The notes: a model not told the origin generated them from the sequence alone. DNA of 13,798 bases from an uncultured Clostridiaceae bacterium (GCA_958417695.1 CATZDQ010000019.1:1-13798), one strand, 5' to 3'. Counted from the stretch's first letter, positions 7,347 to 13,592 are shown. Made by a program: numbers and translations.

Positions 7347-7380
7347 AAAACAGGTATGAATTTTGTACCTGTTTTTCTTT
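7347..7380 (+). terminator. Intrinsic terminator of the 6956 gene
   Basis: AAAACAGGTA (7347-7356) and TACCTGTTTT (7366-7375) form a perfect 10-bp stem with a nine-base loop and a T-rich tail. It begins 13 bases after the stop codon. Confidence 0.88.
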
Positions 7381-7724
7381 GTATAATAAGAAGCAAAAGT
7401 TAGAAAAGTATTTGCAACTTACTGGCAGATTATGTGTAGCCTACTGATAAAATCTTATTCGTTCTCATAGAGAGTAGCATAAAATAAAGCCCCATGTCTA
7501 GCTATAGTAACTGACAGGGGGCTGTGAATTTCAGAAATTATTCTGATTTTATTTCTTGCAAAATTACAAAGGTTGAATTGTTAATGTTTTTAGAAAGTGT
7601 GTGTATTACTTGTTAATTACATACTTAATCTAGCTTAAAATAAATTTGATTTAGAGTATAGAATATATGTAAAGTTTAGTATATAATAATTAACAAATAA
7701 TAATTTTTGAAAGGATAATTAAAA
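7381..7724. other. Non-coding spacer with two hairpins, function unclear
   Basis: About 344 bases without a convincing gene. The part from about 7410 to 7530 is visibly richer in G+C than its surroundings. It contains a hairpin with arms at 7488-7498 and 7513-7523 (AGCCCC and GGGGCT outside, TGTC and GACA inside, one A/G mismatch). On the minus strand this is followed by TTTATTTTA, so it resembles a minus-strand terminator, yet no minus-strand gene lies upstream. Directly after comes a second hairpin, TCAGAA-atta-TTCTGA (7531-7546), with a T-rich plus-strand tail. The rest (7561-7724) is A/T-rich leader DNA of the SRPBCC gene. It could be a small RNA, an old mobile-element end, or a decayed unit. 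Confidence 0.35.
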
Positions 7725-8105
7725 ATGAAAGAAAATAGATTAACAATATTTATTAACAAACCTGTAAAGGATGTATTTGAGTATTCATTAGAATCAAGTA
7801 ATGTACCAAAATGGATTAATTCAGTTAAGGAGGAAATACCATTAGAAAGACCTGTTAGATTAGGGACTAAATTAAAAAATATAGGAGTAGACACTAATAC
7901 TTGGAATCAATATGAAATGATTGATTTTCAACCACCAAGAACATTTACATTAAAAAGATTAAATGGAGATTATTATGTAAGATATACTTGTATTGAGAAA
8001 AATGGAGGAACAGAGTTTGAATACTTTGAATGGGCTGAAAAAGAATTAGACGGACTAATGGAAATAGAAGCATTAGAAAAATTAAAAAAACTTTTAGAAG
8101 AATAA
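7725..8105 (+). CDS. SRPBCC (START/Bet v1-like) domain protein
   Basis: This 126-residue protein fits the SRPBCC fold pattern. An N-terminal strand (NRLTIFINKPVKDVFEYSLESSNVPKWINSVKEE) shows the usual 'P-x-x-V-F-x-[YW]...P-x-W' start of polyketide-cyclase/SRPBCC proteins. Then come G-T-K-L, alternating strands, and a C-terminal amphipathic helix (MEIEALEKLKKLLEE). Such proteins form a deep hydrophobic pocket and bind or process small lipophilic molecules; many are of unknown role. It is a little shorter than most family members (about 140-150). The start at ATG 7725 has AAAGGA upstream at a suitable distance. It appears to be monocistronic, with an A/T-rich upstream region containing a TATAAT (7682-7687) but no matching -35, and a clear terminator downstream. 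Confidence 0.75.
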   Translation: MKENRLTIFINKPVKDVFEYSLESSNVPKWINSVKEEIPLERPVRLGTKLKNIGVDTNTWNQYEMIDFQPPRTFTLKRLNGDYYVRYTCIEKNGGTEFEYFEWAEKELDGLMEIEALEKLKKLLEE

Positions 8106-8125
8106 TAGTGATAAATTATTGCTGG

Positions 8126-8173
8126 AAGCAAGTTAAGTACCAATTAATTGGTGTACTTTTCTTGCTTTTTTTG
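8126..8173 (+). terminator. Intrinsic terminator of the SRPBCC gene
   Basis: AAGCAAG (8126-8132) pairs with CTTGCTT (8161-8167), inside which AAGTAC pairs with GTACTT around a CAATTAATTG palindrome. A run of T follows to 8172. It lies about 20 bases after the stop codon. Confidence 0.85.
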
Positions 8174-8311
8174 AAATGTGTTTATATCAACGTCATTCAA
8201 GTGTTCTTGTTAAAAAAGTGTGTATTATCGTAAAAGCAAGCAATATCGATAAAAGAAAAATGCTTATATATTAATACTTATAGCGATTCTGAAATAAAAA
8301 CTATTAAAGAC

Positions 8312-8352
8312 AACAAAAAACCTTAGAAGTATTGCTACTACTAAGGTTTTTA
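8312..8352 (-). terminator. Terminator of the rplM-rpsI operon
   Basis: On the minus strand, AAAAACCTTAG and CTAAGGTTTTT (plus positions 8341-8351 and 8316-8325) pair, with a further AGTA/TACT inner stem after one mismatch. A T-run follows. It lies about 20 bases after the rpsI stop codon and separates the core genes from the accessory block. Confidence 0.85.
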
Positions 8353-8372
8353 ACTTTTCTATAAAAAGCATA

Positions 8373-8780
8373 TTATCTCTTACTAAATTGTGGAGCTTTT
8401 CTAGCTTTCTTAAGACCATATTTCTTTCTTTCCTTCATACGAGGGTCTCTTGTTAAATATCCATTTGATTTTAAGATAGGTCTAAATTCACCATTTGCTT
8501 CATTTAATGCTCTTGCGATTCCATGACGAATTGCACCAGCTTGACCTGTAAAACCACCACCTGTTACAGTACAAAGTACATCATATTTTGTAGCTGTATT
8601 AGTAGCTGTTAAAGGTTGTCTTACGATAACTTTTAAAGTTTCTGTTCCAAAATATTCATCTATATTTTTTCCATTAACAGTGATAACACCAGTACCTTCT
8701 ACTAATCTAACTCTAGCGATAGATTTTTTTCTTCTTCCAGTACCATAGAAAACAATTTTCTCTGATTTTGCCTTAGCCAT
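8373..8780 (-). CDS. rpsI: Ribosomal protein S9 (uS9)
   Basis: This 135-residue protein is S9 of the small ribosomal subunit, which binds the 16S rRNA head and reaches the P site with its C-terminal tail. The family signatures are clear: FYGTGRRKKSIARVRL at the start, VTVNGK-type and IDEYFGTETLK segments, GGGFTGQAGAIRHGIARAL in the middle, and the universal KKARKAPQFSKR ending with the basic S-K-R tail. Length is normal for a bacterium. It lies 16 bases behind rplM and its ribosome binding site (AGAAGGAGGA) overlaps the rplM stop codon, so the pair is certainly co-transcribed and perhaps translationally coupled. Expression would come from the promoter and structured leader upstream of rplM. 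Confidence 0.98.
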   Translation of the reverse strand: MAKAKSEKIVFYGTGRRKKSIARVRLVEGTGVITVNGKNIDEYFGTETLKVIVRQPLTATNTATKYDVLCTVTGGGFTGQAGAIRHGIARALNEANGEFRPILKSNGYLTRDPRMKERKKYGLKKARKAPQFSKR

Positions 8781-8796
8781 TTTTTATATCCTCCTT

Positions 8797-9231
8797 CTAA
8801 AAGTTCCAAGTTTCTGGTTTTTGTGCAATATTTTCATGCTCGCTACCAGCATAAACTCTTAATTTTTTAACCATTTGTCTTCCTAAACTATTGTGTGGAA
8901 GCATTCCTTTTACAGCAAGCATCATAGCTTGTTCTGGTTTATTTTCCATCATAACTCTTGCAGATGTTTCTTTCATTCCACCAATATATCCAGAATGACG
9001 TCTATAAACTTTTTGATCTAATTTTCTTCCTGTTAAAACAGCATCCTTACAATTGATAATAATAACATGGTCACCAACATCCATATTAGGTGTATAAGTT
9101 GGCTTATGTTTTCCTCTTAATAATTTGGCAGCTTCTGTTGCAACTCTACCTAAAGGTTTATTTGCAGCATCTAATACATACCATTTTCTTTCGATTTCAT
9201 TTTTCTTTACGCTATGTGTAGTATTATTCAT
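8797..9231 (-). CDS. rplM: Ribosomal protein L13 (uL13)
   Basis: This 144-residue protein is L13, an early-assembling large-subunit protein. It shows KWYVLDAANKPLGRVAT, the loop MDVGDHVIIINCKDAVLTG, the MLPHNSLGRQMVKKLRVYAGSEH signature and the Q-x-P ending. The start ATG at 9231 follows a GGAGGG site with a slightly long spacing. L13 and S9 genes form an operon in nearly all bacteria; here they stand apart from the rpoA/rplQ/truA group they often follow in Firmicutes, with a promoter of their own, and are divergent to infC. A structured leader of about 140 nucleotides precedes the gene, fitting autogenous control as known for Firmicute L13 leaders. Confidence 0.98.
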   Translation of the reverse strand: MNNTTHSVKKNEIERKWYVLDAANKPLGRVATEAAKLLRGKHKPTYTPNMDVGDHVIIINCKDAVLTGRKLDQKVYRRHSGYIGGMKETSARVMMENKPEQAMMLAVKGMLPHNSLGRQMVKKLRVYAGSEHENIAQKPETWNF

Positions 9232-9374
9232 GGTAAAAAATACCCTCCATTCATTTTAATATTCTTTATAAGATGTATATATATGAAGTCTTAGGTAAAA
9301 ACTACCGGGGAGAAGCTTTTAAACTAAGCTCATATGAACGTAATAAGAATTGAAAGATAAAATCTTCCAATTGC
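9232..9374 (-). promoter_or_regulatory. Candidate L13 leader RNA (rplM 5' leader)
   Basis: From the predicted transcript start near 9374, the minus-strand leader opens with an 11-bp hairpin (plus 9348-9358 and 9362-9372) whose single non-Watson-Crick position is G-U only in the minus-strand RNA, so it is built for this transcript. Downstream, CTTA...GGTA-tttt-TACCTAAG can form a compact stem, while an overlapping AGCTT/AAGCT hairpin is mutually exclusive with it. That is the kind of switch used in ribosomal leader control. I infer L13 autoregulation from the position and the known Rfam class; I have not matched the consensus. Confidence 0.55.
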
Positions 9375-9380
9375 TCTACT

Positions 9381-9409
9381 ATTCTAATACATAAATACGG
9401 AAAAGTCAA
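9381..9409 (-). promoter_or_regulatory. Sigma-A promoter of rplM-rpsI
   Basis: On the minus strand, TTGACT (plus 9404-9409) and TAGAAT (plus 9381-9386) are exactly 17 bases apart. The predicted start near 9374 falls at the edge of the first leader hairpin. It stands about 30 bp from the divergent infC promoter. Confidence 0.75.
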
Positions 9410-9438
9410 GAAAAAACATAAAATATTTGTAAAAGCTG

Positions 9439-9467
9439 TTGACATTTCATGCAAAATAGGATATTAT
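9439..9467 (+). promoter_or_regulatory. Sigma-A promoter of infC-rpmI-rplT
   Basis: A perfect TTGACA (9439-9444) is followed after 17 bases by TATTAT (9462-9467). The predicted transcript starts near 9474, leaving a leader of about 170 nucleotides before infC. Confidence 0.85.
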
Positions 9468-9473
9468 ATTAAC

Positions 9474-9645
9474 TGTTAGAAAAAGAAGAAGCCATTCACT
9501 TCTCACCTGCTCGTAAAGAAAAAGGTTACCTAAATAGTATCTTTGAACTAGTATATAGACTAAAAGAATATAGGTATAAGTGAGTGGATTGATATATTTT
9601 AAATCAATCTTTTTTTATGCAAAAAAATTTTTGGAGGTGTTTTTT
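9474..9645 (+). promoter_or_regulatory. infC leader RNA with attenuator (L20 leader type)
   Basis: The leader carries CCATTCACTT (9492-9501), complementary to AAGTGAGTGG (9578-9587) over ten positions with one U-G pair. The second arm ends exactly where a terminator hairpin begins (9587), so the two structures meet and could compete. Firmicute infC-rpmI-rplT leaders are known to be controlled by L20 binding that promotes premature termination. This layout agrees with that, although I cannot confirm the Rfam L20 leader consensus by eye. Confidence 0.65.
9587..9616 (+). terminator. Attenuator hairpin inside the infC leader
   Basis: GATTGAT (9587-9593) pairs with ATCAATC (9603-9609), followed directly by seven T (9610-9616). 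It lies 30 bases before the infC start codon and after its promoter, so it is a conditional rather than an operon-end terminator. Confidence 0.7.
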
Positions 9646-10161
9646 ATAAAACAAGATTTACCGATTAATGAACAAATTAGAGCAAGTAAAGTACAAATTA
9701 TAGATAATGATGGTAATAAAATAGGACCTATTACTTTAAATGAAGCTCTAGAAATTGCTTTTGAAAAGAAGTTAGATTTAGTATTAGTAGCTCCAAATGC
9801 AGAAGTACCTGTATGCAAATTAATGAACTATGGAAAATACAAATTCGAACAAGCAAAAAGGGAAAAAGAGGCCAAGAAAAAACAAAAAACATTTGAATTA
9901 AAAGAAATTAGAATTACACCAAACATAGAAGAACATGACTTTTCTTTTAAAGCAAAAAATGCAAGAAAATTCATAGAAGATGGAAATAAAGTTAAAATTA
10001 CCGTTCGTTTTAGAGGTAGAGAGTTAAACTATGTAAAACTAGGAGAGCAAGAATTAAACCACTTCATAGAAGAGTTATCCGATATTGCTGTGCCAGAAAA
10101 ACGACCAGTATTAGAAGGTAAAAACATGTTTATTATATTAGCTAAAAAAGTTGAAAAATAA
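9646..10161 (+). CDS. infC: Translation initiation factor IF-3
   Basis: IF-3 binds the 30S subunit, prevents premature 50S joining and checks start codon and initiator tRNA. The two-domain pattern is clear: INEQIRASKVQIIDNDGNKIG and VAPNAEVPVCKLMNYGKYKFEQAKREKEAKKKQK for the N-domain and linker, then KEIRITPNIEEHDFSFKAKNARKFIEDGNKVKITVRFRGRE and the C-domain. I start it at the ATA codon 9646. GGAGGTG (9633-9639) is six bases upstream, the family sequence begins there, and no ATG, GTG or TTG is usable (the in-frame TTG at 9631 and GTG at 9637 lie within the Shine-Dalgarno itself). The frame is open upstream to 9580, but that part is leader with the attenuator. This gives 171 residues, normal for the family. 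Rare AUU/AUA-type starts in infC are linked to autogenous control by IF-3. It heads the operon with rpmI and rplT. Confidence 0.96.
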   Translation: MKQDLPINEQIRASKVQIIDNDGNKIGPITLNEALEIAFEKKLDLVLVAPNAEVPVCKLMNYGKYKFEQAKREKEAKKKQKTFELKEIRITPNIEEHDFSFKAKNARKFIEDGNKVKITVRFRGRELNYVKLGEQELNHFIEELSDIAVPEKRPVLEGKNMFIILAKKVEK

Positions 10162-10215
10162 GTAAACCAAAAGCTAGTAAACAATATACAAAATAAAAAA
10201 GAGGAGGAACTTATT

Positions 10216-10419
10216 ATGCCAAAATTAAAAACCAATAAAGCTGCTAAAAAAAGATATTCTTATACAGCAACCGGAAAGGTAAAAAGAACAAAATCTAATA
10301 GAAGACATCTATTAGCTAATAAAACACCAAGAGCAAAGGCAAGAGGAAAAGTACAAGATGCTTATGCAGATAAAACTTGTGAAGCAGCTATCAAAAAAAT
10401 GTTACCATATGGCAACTAA
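10216..10419 (+). CDS. rpmI: Ribosomal protein L35 (bL35)
   Basis: This 67-residue, very basic protein is L35 of the large subunit. It begins MPKLKTNKAAKKRYSYTATGKVKR, contains the RRHLLANKTPRAKARGK core, and ends with the typical KKMLPYGN. It has a strong GAGGAGGA site before ATG 10216. It lies 54 bases after infC and 33 before rplT, the standard Firmicute order infC-rpmI-rplT, and is transcribed with them under the infC leader. Confidence 0.98.
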   Translation: MPKLKTNKAAKKRYSYTATGKVKRTKSNRRHLLANKTPRAKARGKVQDAYADKTCEAAIKKMLPYGN

Positions 10420-10452
10420 AAATAGAGAAAGAAATAAGGAAGGTGAAGAAAC

Positions 10453-10803
10453 ATGGCAAGAGTAAAAACAGCAAGAATAACACGTAAAAAACATAAAAAA
10501 ATATTAAAAAGAGCAAAAGGATATTATGGAGCAAAACATTATAGATTTAGAATGGCAAAACAAGCCGTTATGAAATCAGGTGCTTATGCATATGTAGGAA
10601 GAAAAGATAAGAAAAGCAACTTTAGAAAATTATGGATTGCAAGAATTAATGCAGCAGCAAGAATTAATGGAACTACTTATAGTAAATTAATTGCTGGTTT
10701 AAAGAAAGCAAATGTAGTTATTAATAGAAAAATGCTTGCAGAACTAGCTGTAAATGACGAAAAAGCATTTGCACAAATTGCAGAAATGGCAAAAAAAGCA
10801 TAA
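10453..10803 (+). CDS. rplT: Ribosomal protein L20 (bL20)
   Basis: This 116-residue basic protein is L20, which is needed for early 50S assembly and represses its own operon by binding leader RNA that mimics its 23S site. The signature MARVKTARITRKKHKKILKRAKGYYGAKHYRFRMAKQAVMKSGAYAYVGRKDKK covers the long RNA-binding helix. The C-terminal globular domain (RKLWIARINAAARINGTTYSKLIAGLKKANVVINRKMLAELA) is complete. An AAGGAAGGTG site lies before ATG 10453. It is the last gene of the infC operon and is followed by a terminator 22 bases after its stop. Confidence 0.98.
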   Translation: MARVKTARITRKKHKKILKRAKGYYGAKHYRFRMAKQAVMKSGAYAYVGRKDKKSNFRKLWIARINAAARINGTTYSKLIAGLKKANVVINRKMLAELAVNDEKAFAQIAEMAKKA

Positions 10804-10814
10804 TTAAAAAGAAA

Positions 10815-10843
10815 TAGACAAATAAAATCAATTGTAATATAAT
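10815..10843 (+). promoter_or_regulatory. Promoter of the HAD gene, embedded in the rplT terminator
   Basis: TAGACA (10815-10820) and a consensus TATAAT (10838-10843) are exactly 17 bases apart. The -10 box occupies the loop (and first stem base) of the terminator hairpin at 10825-10854. A start near 10850 gives a leader of about 30 bases for the HAD gene. Confidence 0.55.
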
Positions 10844-10858
10844 ACAATTGATTTTTAT
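10825..10858 (+). terminator. Terminator of infC-rpmI-rplT
   Basis: AAATCAATTGTA (10825-10836) and TACAATTGATTT (10843-10854) form a perfect 12-bp stem around a six-base loop, followed by T-rich sequence. The loop is also the -10 box of the next promoter. Confidence 0.85.
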
Positions 10859-10879
10859 TTATTTACAAGGAGGAAACAT

Positions 10880-11479
10880 ATGAAAATAGGAATAGATATT
10901 GATGGTGTATTAACAGATTATGCTAGATTTATGTATGATTATGGTACTAAATTCTGTGTAGAAAAGCATTTACCACTAACCATAAAACCAAATCAAATAG
11001 ACGAGGCAATCTTTGGATGGGATGAAAAGATAACAGAAGCATTCTGGAATAGATATTTAGAAGAATATGTTACAAACTATCCTGCTAGAATCTTTGCTTC
11101 TGAAGTAATTCAGAAATTAAAAGAAAAACATGAAATCTATATAGTAACTGCAAGGAATGAAGAAGGGTTACCACCAGAGGCTTATGGGAAAATGAGAGAT
11201 TTTACGAAGCAATGGTTAAAAGCACAAAACATTGCCTATGATGCTATTGTATATACAAAAAGAGGAAACAAATTAAAGGACTGTATAGAAAATGGTGTGC
11301 AACTTATGGTAGAAGACGAGCCAATGAATATAGAAGAACTAAAAGAAAAACTAATGGTGCTTTGTTATGATTGTCCTTATAATCAACAAGTAGAGGGAAA
11401 AAATATAATAAGAGTCTATAGCTGGTATGACATTTTGGATAAAATAGAAAGAATAGATATAGAAGAAAAGAATAAATAA
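10880..11479 (+). CDS. HAD-superfamily nucleotidase-like phosphatase
   Basis: This 199-residue protein shows the four HAD motifs: DIDGVLTD at 6-13 with nucleophile Asp6 and general acid Asp8, Thr90 in IYIVTAR, Lys131 or 133 in KRGNKLKDC, and acidic Glu145-Asp146 in MVEDEP. The pattern and size fit the bacterial 5'(3')-deoxyribonucleotidase-like (NT5C-type) HAD group, with a helical cap after motif I. It would be a cytoplasmic Mg-dependent phosphatase acting on a nucleotide or other small phosphate; the substrate is unproven. The start ATG 10880 follows a strong AAGGAGGA site. It is the first gene after the infC operon, apparently with its own promoter embedded in the rplT terminator, and it converges with spoVAE across a bidirectional terminator. 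Confidence 0.85.
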   Translation: MKIGIDIDGVLTDYARFMYDYGTKFCVEKHLPLTIKPNQIDEAIFGWDEKITEAFWNRYLEEYVTNYPARIFASEVIQKLKEKHEIYIVTARNEEGLPPEAYGKMRDFTKQWLKAQNIAYDAIVYTKRGNKLKDCIENGVQLMVEDEPMNIEELKEKLMVLCYDCPYNQQVEGKNIIRVYSWYDILDKIERIDIEEKNK

Positions 11480-11494
11480 AAAATTAATAAAAGA

Positions 11495-11558
11495 AAAAAT
11501 AAAAAGAACACCGAAAAACATGAGAAAAGAAGGATGTGTTCTTTTTATTTTTTATATA
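11495..11558. terminator. Bidirectional terminator between the HAD gene and spoVAE
   Basis: AAAAAGAACAC (11501-11511) and GTGTTCTTTTT (11536-11546) pair over 11 positions. The plus strand has a T-rich tail and the minus strand an equivalent one, so it can end both converging transcripts. Confidence 0.8.
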
Positions 11559-11563
11559 AATGG

Positions 11564-11953
11564 TTATTGTTTCTTCATCTTAGGTTTACTAATTAAAGAA
11601 GCAAGATAACCAAAAAAGATAGCAGCAGCAATACCACCGGCAGCGGCTTTAACACCTCCAATGAAAGCACCTAATAGTCCACTATTTTGTACTTCCTCAA
11701 TGGCACCTTTGGCTAAGCTAGCACCAAATCCGGTAAGGGGAACTGTGGCACCACAACCAGCAAAGTCAATCAAATATTTATAAATACCAAGACCACCTAA
11801 TACGGCTCCTAGTGTTACAAATACAACTAGAATTCTAGCAGGTGTTAATTTGGTTTTATCAATTAGAATTTGACCAATAATACAAATAGCACCACCAACT
11901 AGAAAACAGCGTAATAATTGCATCCAATCTATACTTTGTAGAAATTCCATCAT
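11564..11953 (-). CDS. spoVAE: Stage V sporulation protein AE (SpoVAEb type)
   Basis: This small hydrophobic protein of 128-129 residues matches the SpoVAE(b) family: FLVGGAICIIGQILIDKTKLTPARILVVFVTLGAVLGGLGIYKYLIDFAGCGATVPLTGFGASLAKGAIEEV, with about four membrane spans. With SpoVAC and SpoVAD it forms the core of the channel complex that brings dipicolinic acid into the forespore and releases it in germination, at the inner spore membrane. Two ATG codons follow each other at 11953 and 11950; the AAAGGA site is better spaced for the second, so the true start may be 11950. It is the last gene of the operon, 37 bases after spoVAD. Sequence and gene order make the call secure. Confidence 0.95.
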   Translation of the reverse strand: MMEFLQSIDWMQLLRCFLVGGAICIIGQILIDKTKLTPARILVVFVTLGAVLGGLGIYKYLIDFAGCGATVPLTGFGASLAKGAIEEVQNSGLLGAFIGGVKAAAGGIAAAIFFGYLASLISKPKMKKQ

Positions 11954-11990
11954 TTATCCTTTCTGCTAAAAGCAAAAACATTTAGCTAAT

Positions 11991-12998
11991 TTATTCATTT
12001 TCAATAGCAATTGCATGTGCAATACCTGGAATACTTTCACCTTGTTGTGAACTAGTAGAGTTCATTAAGGCACCAGTAGCAATTAATAAAATTTTATTTA
12101 ATTTCTTTTCTTGTAACTGACGATAGAAATATCCAGAGAAAATAGTACCAATACAGGCACAACCACTACCACCAGAATGGGTATCTTGTTTTAATTTATC
12201 AAACATAAGGACACCACAATCATCATAATTACTATTAATATTGTAACCTTTTGTCTTACATAAATCTTCCAAAATATCTTTACCAATATAACCTAAATCA
12301 CCAGTTACAATAGCGTCATAATAGCTTGGCTTTCTGCCAGTATCTTCAAAATGTGTTATTAAAGTATCAAAAGCAGCAGGCGCCATAGCAGCACCCATAT
12401 TGTTAGCATCTTTAATACCCATATCCACTATTTTACCAGGTGTCATATGCGTGATTTTAGGGCCAACACCAGCAGCAGATAAAATAGCAGCACCAGAACC
12501 AGTAACTGTCCATTGAGAAGTAGGAGGTCTTTGATTTCCAAGTTCTAATGGAAAACGAAACTGTTTTTCAGCACTACAAAAGTGGCTAGAAGTAGCACAA
12601 AGTACATTAGAAGCAGCACCTCCGTCAATAAATACAGAACCTAGGCACATACTTTCTACGAAAGTAGAACAAGCGCCAAATACACCAAAAAAGGGAACAT
12701 TAGAATCACGTAGTCCAAAACTAGAGGAAATACATTGATTTAATAAATCACCTGCAAAACAAAAGTCAATATTACTAGAAGCAATACCTGCTTTTGCAAT
12801 TACCGTGTGCACGGTTTCTTTTATAATTTTACTTTCTGCTTTTTCCCAAGTCTTTTCGCCCCAAAATTCATCTTCTAAACATTGGTCAAAGTAACTAGCC
12901 ATAGGACCTTGTGCTTCTTTAGGGCCTACAATGGAAGCTGTTTGAATGATAACAGGCTTAGTATCCAAGCAAATTGTTTGTTTACCAATTTTTTTCAT
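11991..12998 (-). CDS. spoVAD: Stage V sporulation protein AD
   Basis: This 335-residue soluble protein has the thiolase-like fold of SpoVAD. The signatures are the start KKIGKQTICLD, FAGDLLNQCISSSFGLR, VPFFGVFGACSTFVESM with Cys110 at the thiolase-type position, GGAASNVLCATSSHFCSAEKQFRFP, QWTVTGSGAAIL, and SGGSGCACIGTIFSGYF. SpoVAD binds dipicolinic acid and works with the membrane proteins SpoVAC and SpoVAE in its uptake by the forespore. It is not an active thiolase in known cases. ATG 12998 follows AGAAAGGATG. Length is that of the family. It sits in the middle of the operon, 50 bases after spoVAC and 37 before spoVAE. Confidence 0.97.
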   Translation of the reverse strand: MKKIGKQTICLDTKPVIIQTASIVGPKEAQGPMASYFDQCLEDEFWGEKTWEKAESKIIKETVHTVIAKAGIASSNIDFCFAGDLLNQCISSSFGLRDSNVPFFGVFGACSTFVESMCLGSVFIDGGAASNVLCATSSHFCSAEKQFRFPLELGNQRPPTSQWTVTGSGAAILSAAGVGPKITHMTPGKIVDMGIKDANNMGAAMAPAAFDTLITHFEDTGRKPSYYDAIVTGDLGYIGKDILEDLCKTKGYNINSNYDDCGVLMFDKLKQDTHSGGSGCACIGTIFSGYFYRQLQEKKLNKILLIATGALMNSTSSQQGESIPGIAHAIAIENE

Positions 12999-13048
12999 AA
13001 TTTCATCCTTTCTATAGAATCTTAAGTTACGTATTAATCGTATGGTTA

Positions 13049-13501
13049 TTAATGAGAAACAAAGAAGGTAGCAATCATACCAATTAAAACAGAAGCAGAA
13101 ATACCAAAGACTAAAACGGGACCTGCTACTGTAAACATTTTTCCACCTACACCCATCACATAACCTTCTGATTTGTATTCAATAGCAGGGGAAACAATAG
13201 AATTTGCAAATCCAGTAATAGGAATTAAAGAACCAGCACCTGCAAACTTTCCTATTTTATTAAAAATATTGAGACCTGTTAAAAAAGCAGCAATGCCTAT
13301 TAAAACAATGGAAACTACTGTATTGGCAGCAGCAACTTCCATGCCTTGGAATTTACAAAAATCAAATATAATTTGTCCAATACTACAAATGAGACCACCT
13401 ACCCAAAAAGCATTAAAACAGTTTTTAAGAATAGGAGAATTAGGAGATTTTTTATCCACATAATCGCTATATTGTTGTGGAGTTTCTATAGGATTTGTCA
13501 T
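13049..13501 (-). CDS. spoVAC: Stage V sporulation protein AC
   Basis: This 150-residue membrane protein matches SpoVAC. The N-terminal cytoplasmic segment includes YSDYVDKKSPNSPILKNCFNAFWVGGLICSIGQ, and about four spans follow, with GKFAGAGSLIPITGFANSIVSPAIEYKSEGYVMGVGGKMFTVAGPVLVFG, the conserved core shared with SpoVAE. In known systems SpoVAC forms a mechanosensitive-like channel for dipicolinic acid in the forespore membrane. ATG 13501 follows GAAAGGACGG. It is the first gene of the spoVAC-AD-AE operon, and a forespore-type promoter is visible 36 bases upstream. Bacillus-type spoVAA, spoVAB and spoVAF are not adjacent, which is the usual clostridial layout. Confidence 0.96.
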   Translation of the reverse strand: MTNPIETPQQYSDYVDKKSPNSPILKNCFNAFWVGGLICSIGQIIFDFCKFQGMEVAAANTVVSIVLIGIAAFLTGLNIFNKIGKFAGAGSLIPITGFANSIVSPAIEYKSEGYVMGVGGKMFTVAGPVLVFGISASVLIGMIATFFVSH

Positions 13502-13536
13502 AAAATATACCGTCCTTTCATAAGAATTTAGGTTTT

Positions 13537-13564
13537 TATTATGTTAAAACATAGGAATAGATAC
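13537..13564 (-). promoter_or_regulatory. Sigma-G-like promoter before spoVAC
   Basis: On the minus strand, GTATC (plus 13560-13564) and CATAATA (plus 13537-13543) are separated by 16 bases. CATAATA fits the sigma-G -10 pattern CATnnTA and GTAT part of its G-n-A-T -35. Forespore expression by sigma-G is what is known for spoVA operons. The -10 overlaps a small ATGTT/AACAT palindrome. Confidence 0.5.
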
Positions 13565-13592
13565 CTATAAACTAATTTAAATATAGAAGAAA

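Noticed and set aside
9580..9645. infC starting at the GTG at 9580
   Set aside because: That start lies inside the leader, overlaps the pairing arm and the attenuator hairpin, and adds residues that are not part of IF-3.
13173..13531. Plus-strand open frames opposite spoVAC
   Set aside because: They are shadows of the spoVAC coding sequence, with no ribosome binding sites and no family resemblance.
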